From Candidatus Omnitrophota bacterium (GTDB lineage Bacteria > Omnitrophota > Gorgyraeia > Gygaellales > Profunditerraquicolaceae), in contig JAHKBC010000272.1 of the NCBI GenBank assembly GCA_018825725.1, positions 1 through 5,022 on the forward strand: a stretch of DNA of 5,022 nt. Reading direction: 5' to 3'. Each line of letters begins with the position of its first letter. Position 1 is the first letter of the stretch. Below the pieces are notes generated by a model, which searched no databases, was not told where the DNA came from, and saw only the letters and a program-made list of their open reading frames with translations. The position numbers were made by a program, and so were the translations under genes. Shown one piece after another: positions 1 through 5,022 of this stretch.

Positions 1-3000
1 AAAGCGCAAAGAATGAGATTATAGTTTTGATAAACAATGATATTATCTTGACCAAAGACTTCCTTAGGCCGCTTATAAACCAACTTCAAAATGAAAATGT
101 TTTTGTGGCCACGCCTAAGCTCTACGCTTGGGATAGACAGACCTTTATCTGGGGTATGCATATGGGGCGCTTTGAAGAGGGGTACATAAAACTATGGAAT
201 GAGGCAGAGACAGGTAACGGCGATAAGATAAATCAGACTTCTCCTTCGATATTTTCAATCGGCGGAGCAATGGTTTTTAGAAAGAGCGATTTTCTCTGGT
301 TAGGAGGGTTTGATAGTATCTATCGTCCAAATTGCTGGGAGGATATAGATTTATCCTATCGTGCCTGGAAGAGAGGATTAAAGGTTTTATACGAGCCCAA
401 AAGCCTTATGTATCATAAAGGAAGAGCAACGCTTACTTATGAACGCCCCAAGGAGATAAAGAATGAACTCCTGTTTACTTGGAAGAATATTACCGACACA
501 CAAATTCTTAAGAATCATCTAAATCTTCTTCCTTGGAATCTATATCGAAATCGGATGAATTTCTTAAGAGGTTTTTTTTGGGCATTAAATTATTTACCCC
601 AGATGCTTCTTCATCGTTTTCTTGAACGTAGGTATATAGAAACGCAAGATAAGAAGATATTTAACCATTGCATGCTTTATTATCGAAATTTTATGCGTCG
701 AGGGTTCAGACATCTACAGGACAATGAGAAAAGAAATGTTTTGATAGTCACTCCTTTTATGCCTTATCCCTTTAATTCAGGAGGGAAGATAAGGATTTAT
801 ACTTTGGCTAAGCTTCTAAAGAATAAATTCAATATTTCTTTGCTAACTTTAATAAATCATAAAGAAGAAGTCGATAACATTCCCGAATTAAAGAAGGTAT
901 TTAAAGAGGTTTACGCTGAGTTTTCTAAATCCGAGATTGAAACTAAGCTGTATCCACAACGCTATAGGTTTGCCCATAGTCACGAATTAATTAATAAACT
1001 CGAAGAAATACAAAGAACGCAACCAATCGACCTAATTCACTTGGAATCAAATGAACTATTGTATCTGGTAGACTATGTAAAGCATGTTCCAGTGGTTTAT
1101 ACCGAACATGATTCAAGTGTTTTGTTCTTTAAGAAATCTTATTATAGAATCAAAAATGGCGTAATAATCTTTGATTATTTTGATTATCTTAAGAGAGTTC
1201 GCTTTCATTGCTCAGCTTATAAGAAATTGGATAGAATTGTTTTATTGTCTCGAGAAGACGAACAAATCTTACAGACATTTTTCCCAAAGAGCAATTTCTC
1301 ATTTATTCCTACAGGGGTAGACATTGCACACTTTTCGTTTGTGCATTCAGATAGGCCAAAGACAAAGAGGCTGATATATGTAGGCCATTATCCGCATTAT
1401 CCTAACGAGGACGCAGTTATATATTTTATTAAGAATATTTTCCCTCGCATACAAAAAAAGATACCCGACGTTGAATTCCTAATTGTTGGTTCTGAGATAA
1501 CTGAGAATATCAAAAGATTTGCTAAATATCCTAATATTAAATTGGTACCTGATGTAAAAGATGTTTGGCCATATCTTAAAGAATCCGCAATTTTTGTTAA
1601 TCCCATAAGAATCAGCGCAGGGATAAAAGGAAAGGTTTTAGAAGCAATGGCAACCGGTATTCCCGTAGTTTCCACCAAAATCGGAGCTTTTGGAACAAAC
1701 GCAAAGAATAAAAAGCAAATTGTAATTGCTGATACGCCTTCTGCTTTTGCTCGAGCAGTAATAAAGCTTATACACGATGCTGAGTTGTATGCAAAAATTG
1801 CCCGAAATGCCCGTGTTTTAGTCGAAGAGAAATATGATTGGCAGAAGATTTACCAGTCTTTAATCACGGTCTATGAAAAGGAAATTAATTTATATTTTCC
1901 AGAATTACCGCAAGAGGAAGCCGCGTTTGATAAAATTATTGATTTAAGCGGCCAGATTGTTGAAGAGGCAGTCGAGCAGGGAAGAATTCGATATGGGCCT
2001 GAATACGGACCGGAAGAACTGCACATTGAACTCACTTACCGCTGCAACAGCCAGTGTATTATGTGTGACCTCTGGGATTATCATTTAAGATTTCCAGAGC
2101 AACAAAAAGAACTAACCTTCAATGAAATTAAACAATTCATTGAAGAGTCTGAGCATTTAAAGAAGATCAAGACAATAGTATTATCTGGCGGTGAATCCTT
2201 CCTGCGCAAGGATTTAGTTGAAATCTGCGGGTATCTTATAAAAAAGTTTCCCAATATTTCATTGGGCATTCTTACGAATGGAGTTAATACAAAAAGCATT
2301 ATTAAAACTACCAAGCAAATCTTGGATAATTACCAACCTAAATATTTTTGGTTGGGTAGTTCTCTAGACGGGGTTGGTGAGGTACACGATAGAATAAGGT
2401 CTAAAAAGGGAGCATTTTTATCTCTGGAAAGAACAATTAAGGCTTGTAAGAGAGAAGGCATAAATATTACCTTGACTTTTACCTTAACTGCCCATAATTT
2501 TGACCAGTTAATTCCTGCTAAAAAGTTTGCCCACAAGTATGGTGTAGAGTTTTATATTCAATTTGTTGTTCCTAAGGAGGTTAGAGAGAATCCTGTATTT
2601 AACTTTACTCCCTCGCAGTTGGCAAAAGTTGAAGCGGATGTTCATAAGATAATGGAGGCAGAACTGAAAGATAAAAACTATCAGCATTTAATGCAGACTA
2701 TCAGAGAAGAATCTTACCAGGGTTTGGTAGCAAAATTATATTATCTTTCACATTTAGTGAAATATCAAAGAAATCCAAAAAGGTATTTTAGAAAATGTGT
2801 AGCCGGAACAAAATTTGCTATGCTTTCACCATTCGGAAATTTATATTTCTGCCCGGGATTGAAAAACGGAAGCATTGGTAATATTAGAAAAGAGAAATTT
2901 GATAATCTATGGATGTCGAAAAAAGCAGAGAGCATTAGGGAATTCATCTCTCAGGAACTTTGTCATTGTTGGTTGGTCTGCGTTGTTTTCCCAGTTATTG

Positions 3001-4166
3001 ATGAGGCGCGAGCGTATATAAAGGATTCCGGTGAAAAGCAGCCGGTTAAAATTTCATTGAAAGCAGAAGAAAGGGGAGAAAGGAGAATTGAGCTTTCCAA
3101 GGAGAATGATCTCCTACTCCAGGAGAACACCAGCCTTAATGAACAGGAGTATCAACAAGGGAAGATAAAATTAGAGTCAACCCCTCGCGGCATTGGTATT
3201 GGCGCGCATTGTCGCTGTAATGCTGATTGTATTTTTTGTTTGGGAGGCTATCCCAGGTTTTTTGATTTACAAACTTACAAACAATTTTTCGAAAAGAGGC
3301 TTTCGCAGGTTTTGCCCAAAGCAGATTTTATCAATCTCTGTGGGTTCGGAGAATTATTACTAATGCCTCGCCGTGAGGAATTCTTAGATTATATAAATCA
3401 AGCCCTACCTTTTAACAATAAGATAATTACCACTAACGGCATTCCGCTATCGGCAGCGATTGACCGGAGGTTGATAGAGGGTAGATACAATATACAGATT
3501 TCTCTTCACGCTTCGAATAAAAGGCTTCACCAAATACTCACTCATACTGGAGCATTTGACCAAATTATCGAACACATACAAGATTTACTTTCTACCCGCA
3601 AGGACCATCAGGCGCCGTCCGTAAATCTGGTATTTATTATTAATACCTTCAATATCGAGAATCTACCTGAGTTTGTTAAGTTCGCTGCTAAATTAAAAGT
3701 AGACAGCGTGACTGCTAATTATATGACTGTATATACCCCTGCACATCTAAAACTTTCCTGTTTCTTTAAACAAAAAGTTACTAATCGTATGTTTGAGGAG
3801 GCGAAAGAGGAGGCAACAAGATTTGGTCTCTCTTTGACCCTGCCACCAAGTTTCGGTGGCAATGGTTCAAAATATCCCAGATGCCCTGAGCCGTGGAAAT
3901 ACCTTTATGTGGAAACCGAAGGCTCTATACTTCCCTGCTGCTATGCCGGATCACATATAGGTTATCTTTATCGGGATGAATTCCAAGAAGTTTGGAATGG
4001 AGAGTTTTATAGAAATTTGAGACAGTCATTGGTTGAAGGGAAAGGTTCTGTTTGGTGCAAGTACTGTTATAAGAATAAGCCATCAAATGTAAATGATATT
4101 CGTTCACATGTAAGCTTTCGCCCTGATTTGCAACAAAAAATTCTTAAAGGATTTAATTTGAAATGA
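1..4166 (+). CDS. Multimodular GT2-GT4-radical SAM/SPASM-radical SAM/SPASM fusion protein (5'-partial)
   Basis: This single open frame (first complete codon at nt 3, TGA at 4164-4166) carries four enzyme modules: a GT2 glycosyltransferase remnant (to about nt 730), a complete GT4 glycosyltransferase (about 735-1890), a radical SAM/SPASM domain (about 1995-3000) and a second radical SAM/SPASM domain (about 3186-4130). The start lies upstream of the window. The frame has no stop before nt 27, and codons 3-41 read SAKNEIIVLINND, the usual GT2 approach to its metal-binding acidic motif, so the TTG at nt 27 lies inside a domain. Roughly 80-100 N-terminal residues of a normal GT2 domain are missing. 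The modules are usually separate proteins; as a single chain they suggest sugar transfer coupled to radical tailoring of a glycan or carbohydrate product, probably in the cytoplasm or at the inner membrane face. No signal peptide or clear transmembrane helix is visible. Domain calls are firm; the pathway is inference. Confidence 0.9.
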   Translation, partial: SAKNEIIVLINNDIILTKDFLRPLINQLQNENVFVATPKLYAWDRQTFIWGMHMGRFEEGYIKLWNEAETGNGDKINQTSPSIFSIGGAMVFRKSDFLWLGGFDSIYRPNCWEDIDLSYRAWKRGLKVLYEPKSLMYHKGRATLTYERPKEIKNELLFTWKNITDTQILKNHLNLLPWNLYRNRMNFLRGFFWALNYLPQMLLHRFLERRYIETQDKKIFNHCMLYYRNFMRRGFRHLQDNEKRNVLIVTPFMPYPFNSGGKIRIYTLAKLLKNKFNISLLTLINHKEEVDNIPELKKVFKEVYAEFSKSEIETKLYPQRYRFAHSHELINKLEEIQRTQPIDLIHLESNELLYLVDYVKHVPVVYTEHDSSVLFFKKSYYRIKNGVIIFDYFDYLKRVRFHCSAYKKLDRIVLLSREDEQILQTFFPKSNFSFIPTGVDIAHFSFVHSDRPKTKRLIYVGHYPHYPNEDAVIYFIKNIFPRIQKKIPDVEFLIVGSEITENIKRFAKYPNIKLVPDVKDVWPYLKESAIFVNPIRISAGIKGKVLEAMATGIPVVSTKIGAFGTNAKNKKQIVIADTPSAFARAVIKLIHDAELYAKIARNARVLVEEKYDWQKIYQSLITVYEKEINLYFPELPQEEAAFDKIIDLSGQIVEEAVEQGRIRYGPEYGPEELHIELTYRCNSQCIMCDLWDYHLRFPEQQKELTFNEIKQFIEESEHLKKIKTIVLSGGESFLRKDLVEICGYLIKKFPNISLGILTNGVNTKSIIKTTKQILDNYQPKYFWLGSSLDGVGEVHDRIRSKKGAFLSLERTIKACKREGINITLTFTLTAHNFDQLIPAKKFAHKYGVEFYIQFVVPKEVRENPVFNFTPSQLAKVEADVHKIMEAELKDKNYQHLMQTIREESYQGLVAKLYYLSHLVKYQRNPKRYFRKCVAGTKFAMLSPFGNLYFCPGLKNGSIGNIRKEKFDNLWMSKKAESIREFISQELCHCWLVCVVFPVIDEARAYIKDSGEKQPVKISLKAEERGERRIELSKENDLLLQENTSLNEQEYQQGKIKLESTPRGIGIGAHCRCNADCIFCLGGYPRFFDLQTYKQFFEKRLSQVLPKADFINLCGFGELLLMPRREEFLDYINQALPFNNKIITTNGIPLSAAIDRRLIEGRYNIQISLHASNKRLHQILTHTGAFDQIIEHIQDLLSTRKDHQAPSVNLVFIINTFNIENLPEFVKFAAKLKVDSVTANYMTVYTPAHLKLSCFFKQKVTNRMFEEAKEEATRFGLSLTLPPSFGGNGSKYPRCPEPWKYLYVETEGSILPCCYAGSHIGYLYRDEFQEVWNGEFYRNLRQSLVEGKGSVWCKYCYKNKPSNVNDIRSHVSFRPDLQQKILKGFNLK
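3..730 (+). other. Module 1: GT2 family glycosyltransferase domain (C-terminal part)
   Basis: GT2 (GT-A fold) enzymes move a sugar from a nucleotide-sugar donor to an acceptor, often in O-antigen, capsule or exopolysaccharide synthesis. The visible part begins at the NND motif (nt 33-41), which corresponds to the metal/donor-binding acidic motif. It continues through SIGGAMVFRKSDF and GGFDSIYRPNCWEDIDLSYR, where the ED pair (codons 339 and 342) is the expected catalytic-base region, and then reaches an H-containing YHKGRATL motif. This order matches rhamnosyltransferase-like GT2 proteins. After it comes an aromatic, Arg-rich stretch (about nt 555-720) that may rest against the membrane as an amphipathic segment. 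The N-terminal nucleotide-binding strand is outside the window. Donor and acceptor cannot be told from the sequence. Confidence 0.85.
735..1890 (+). other. Module 2: GT4-type (GT-B fold) glycosyltransferase domain
   Basis: This is a complete GT-B glycosyltransferase. The N-terminal Rossmann half opens with NVLIVTPFMPYPFNSGGKIR, the usual GT4 first strand plus Gly-rich acceptor loop. It ends near the IPTGVDIAHF motif (about nt 1306-1335), which normally joins the two lobes. The C-terminal donor-binding half has IYVGHYPHYPNEDAV and then GIKGKVLEAMATGIPVVST (nt 1620-1676). The Glu at codon 1641 is the conserved donor-ribose/phosphate contact of the EX7E motif; the first Glu position is Ala, as in GT4 members with a GI(K/Q)xKVLEA signature, including exopolysaccharide-type sugar transferases. 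The domain closes with the typical helix YDWQKIYQSLITVYEKE. It has the normal length for one GT4 enzyme (about 385 residues), so it is probably active. The sugar is unknown. Confidence 0.88.
1995..3000 (+). other. Module 3: radical SAM domain with SPASM/twitch-like C-terminus
   Basis: The CxxxCxxC motif that binds the catalytic [4Fe-4S] cluster and S-adenosylmethionine is C-NSQ-C-IM-C, with Cys codons at nt 2043, 2055 and 2064. Further radical SAM landmarks follow: LSGGES (GGE at 2187-2195, SAM amino-group contact), GILTNG, and SSLDGVGEVHDRIRSKKGAF. The C-terminal tail has Cys at 2796 and 2850 in the pattern C-x17-C (CVAGTKF to YFCPG), then GNIRKEKFDNLW, then Cys at 2961, 2967 and 2979. This is a SPASM- or twitch-type auxiliary Fe-S site, found in enzymes that oxidise, epimerise or crosslink peptides and sugars (for example anSME, BtrN and peptide maturases). 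The final cluster reads CxC-x3-C, where CxxC-x3-C would be more usual. The substrate is unknown. The domain is joined to the GT4 module by an Ile/Glu-rich linker that contains no Met. Confidence 0.9.
2117..2145 (+). repeat. Perfect 10-bp inverted repeat inside radical SAM module 3
   Basis: CTTCAATGAA (2117-2126) and TTCATTGAAG (2136-2145) are exact reverse complements separated by a 9-nt A/T-rich loop. The element lies in coding sequence (TFNEIKQFIEES) about 50 nt after the CxxxCxxC codons. It could form an mRNA hairpin or be a chance match; no T-run follows, so it is not a terminator. Confidence 0.5.
3001..3185 (+). other. Charged linker between the two radical SAM modules
   Basis: About 60 residues separate the last Cys of module 3 from the first strand of module 4. 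They are rich in Glu, Lys, Arg, Gln and Ser, with a possible short helix or coiled coil around ERRIELSKENDLLLQEN. There is no Met and no recognisable fold. The only usable in-frame alternative start is a TTG at nt 3057, and it lacks a good Shine-Dalgarno sequence in front. The second radical SAM module is therefore most simply translated as part of the long chain. Confidence 0.7.
3081..3127 (+). repeat. Three SD-like AGGAGAA repeats in the inter-module linker
   Basis: The heptamer AGGAGAA occurs at 3081-3087, 3100-3106 and 3121-3127, spaced 19 and 21 nt apart, with a near-copy (GGGGAGAA) at 3073-3080. The middle copy also forms a 6-bp hairpin with TCTCCT (3110-3115) around an ATGA loop. All copies fall in the codons of the linker between the two radical SAM modules. 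They match the Shine-Dalgarno consensus, yet none is followed by an in-frame ATG. Confidence 0.5.
3186..4130 (+). other. Module 4: second radical SAM domain with SPASM-like C-terminus
   Basis: The domain starts RGIGIGAHCRC and carries C-NAD-C-IF-C with Cys codons at nt 3216, 3228 and 3237, the radical SAM cluster motif. An additional Cys sits two residues before it (nt 3210). The SAM-contact motif is CGFGELLL (GFGE at 3342-3353), where many relatives have G-x-GEP; the Pro is replaced by Leu. IITTNGIPL and ISLHASNKRLHQ complete the partial TIM barrel. The tail has CPEPW (Cys 3882), x17, then PCC (Cys 3936 and 3939), then FQEVWNGEFYRNLR and WCKYCYKN (Cys 4056 and 4065). This is a common four- to five-Cys SPASM-type auxiliary cluster. 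It resembles module 3 only in general layout, so it looks like a different radical SAM subfamily and not a recent tandem copy. Substrate and reaction are unknown. Confidence 0.88.
4146..4151 (+). promoter_or_regulatory. Shine-Dalgarno site for the B12-type radical SAM gene
   Basis: AAAGGA lies 11 nt before the ATG at 4163, inside the last codons of the upstream gene. The spacing is a little long but workable. With the ATGA overlap it supports this ATG as the start and suggests translational coupling. Confidence 0.5.
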
Positions 4167-5022
4167 AGATAGCGCTCGTTCAATGTCCGGGCTGGGGTAG
4201 GGATTGCCCCCCATATACTGTAGCATTGCTTGCTTCAATACTACGGAAAGCTGGACATCGGGTTTTCTGTTTTGACATTAATAATAGCCTATATTGGAGT
4301 GGTTCAGAAGAATATCGCAAGTTCTGGGATGATAAAGACCTTTATAGCTTCTGGTCAAGTAAAGATATAATTGAAAAATTTATTCAGGATAACCAGAAGA
4401 TGATTGAGTTTCAGGTTGAGCAGATTTTAAATAGCGATGCGAGAATAATCGGCTTTACCGTACATTTTAGTTCCCTTCTTGTAAGTCTTGAGATAGCAAA
4501 GAGGATTAAGAAGGAAGATAAAAAAAGAATCGTTGTTTTTGGTGGTCCTGATTGCTGTCGGCAGCTGAGAGGATTTGAGCTCATCAAAGAGGGTGTAGTA
4601 GATATTGTCAACATAGGAGAGGGAGACATCAGTATGCTTGAGTTAGCCAGAATCTTAGAGAAAGAAGGAAAGATTAGCTTTCTTAAAGGCACTCTTATTA
4701 AGAAGGATGGAAGCTTCCTTGATTGCGGCGATACAGAGGTAGTGGATAATCTTAATACTTTACCCTTTCCTGATTATTCTGATTTTACTGAAGATATATT
4801 ATCTGGGCTTTATCGACAGCCAGAGAGACTCGAGTTATTTGATAGTCGAGGGTGCATTACAAAATGCCATTTTTGCAGCGAATGGCAGTTTTGGAAAAAA
4901 TTTCGCTCAATGAGCGGAGAGCGGATGTTCGCTGAAGTATGTTTCCAGATGAAAAAATATCCGCGAGTCGATTACTTTTATTTTATTGGTTCATTACTCA
5001 ATGGTAACATCAAAGCATTGTC
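4163..5022 (+). CDS. Cobalamin-binding-domain radical SAM protein (3'-partial)
   Basis: The ATG at 4163 overlaps the upstream TGA (ATGA), and 286 complete codons are visible before the window ends. Residues 1 to about 165 resemble the B12-binding Rossmann domain of class B radical SAM enzymes: MKIALVQCPGWG, PPYTVALLASILRKAGHRV (residues 16-34), IIGFTVHFSS (95-104), VVFGGPD (124-130) and NIGEGD (150-155). PFPDYSDF (201-208) is the usual linker before the radical SAM core. The cluster motif is C231-ITK-C235-HF-C238, and FIGSLLNGN (274-282) is also typical of this group. No DxHxxG cobalamin-ligand motif is visible, as in many members of the family, so B12 use is expected but not proven. Relatives carry out methylation, ring formation or rearrangement on lipids, sugars and antibiotics. 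The rest of the TIM barrel and the C-terminus lie beyond the edge. A partner role with the upstream fusion protein is inferred from the overlap. Confidence 0.88.
   Translation, partial: MKIALVQCPGWGRDCPPYTVALLASILRKAGHRVFCFDINNSLYWSGSEEYRKFWDDKDLYSFWSSKDIIEKFIQDNQKMIEFQVEQILNSDARIIGFTVHFSSLLVSLEIAKRIKKEDKKRIVVFGGPDCCRQLRGFELIKEGVVDIVNIGEGDISMLELARILEKEGKISFLKGTLIKKDGSFLDCGDTEVVDNLNTLPFPDYSDFTEDILSGLYRQPERLELFDSRGCITKCHFCSEWQFWKKFRSMSGERMFAEVCFQMKKYPRVDYFYFIGSLLNGNIKAL

Noticed and set aside
572..579. Run of eight T, considered as a frameshift or slippage site
   Set aside because: The frame stays open and matches the GT2 C-terminal region on both sides (RGFFWA), so no frameshift is needed.
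693..735. ATG at 693 as an independent start for the GT4 module
   Set aside because: The ATG is in frame and well placed before the GT4 domain, but the bases before it show no Shine-Dalgarno sequence and there is no stop between the GT2 and GT4 parts; internal initiation remains only a weak possibility.
1397..1678. Reverse-strand open frame of 93 codons opposite the GT4 domain
   Set aside because: It lies fully antisense to strongly conserved GT4 motifs and shows no recognisable domain.
2333..2355. Short inverted repeat CCAACC / GGTTGG
   Set aside because: Only six pairs with an 11-nt loop inside coding sequence; expected by chance.
3001..3185. A small RiPP precursor peptide hidden in the linker
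   Set aside because: The linker is in frame with both radical SAM modules, has no Met start and shows no leader/core pattern.
3841..3861. Hairpin TGCCACC / GGTGGCA with a 7-nt loop, considered as a terminator
   Set aside because: It sits in the middle of the module 4 coding sequence and no T-run follows; the stem is explained by Pro-Pro and Gly-Gly codons.
4411..4692. Reverse-strand open frame of 93 codons opposite the B12-rSAM gene
   Set aside because: It is antisense to a well-supported coding frame; its Ser/Leu/Pro-rich product looks like a shadow translation. The shorter reverse frames at 2081-2314, 2330-2536, 2765-2947 and 3925-4107 are rejected for the same reason.

Overview
The window is almost wholly coding on the + strand. 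It holds two genes, both cut by the window edges, that overlap by an ATGA stop/start. It is AT-rich (about 40% G+C judged by eye, not counted), uses the standard bacterial code with TGA as a working stop, and has bacterial-style gene packing. Nothing in it fixes the taxonomy. Very long fused glycosyltransferase/radical SAM proteins and several radical SAM enzymes in a row suggest an uncultured anaerobic bacterium (for example Omnitrophota or a related PVC or deltaproteobacterial-type lineage), but this is inference from gene style only.

Region 1 (nt 1-4166) is one uninterrupted reading frame of about 1,387 visible codons that is still open at the left edge. It encodes four enzyme modules in series: the C-terminal part of a GT2 family (GT-A fold) glycosyltransferase; a complete GT4-type (GT-B fold) glycosyltransferase; a radical SAM domain with a SPASM/twitch-like Cys-rich tail; a charged linker; and a second, different radical SAM domain with its own SPASM-like tail. 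No in-frame ATG lies near either of the last two module boundaries, so the radical SAM parts appear to be real pieces of one polypeptide.

Region 2 (nt 4163-5022) is the start of a third radical SAM enzyme, of the cobalamin-binding (B12-rSAM) type. It runs off the right edge just after its CxxxCxxC motif.

Taken together, two sugar transferases and three radical SAM enzymes of different subtypes look like part of a locus that builds and chemically tailors a glycan, glycolipid or other carbohydrate-containing product. The substrate cannot be read from this window. No peptide precursor, RNA gene, insertion sequence, CRISPR array, promoter or terminator is visible. The only non-coding-type signals are a Shine-Dalgarno site for the second gene, a set of SD-like repeats in the linker, and a perfect 10-bp inverted repeat inside the first radical SAM module.
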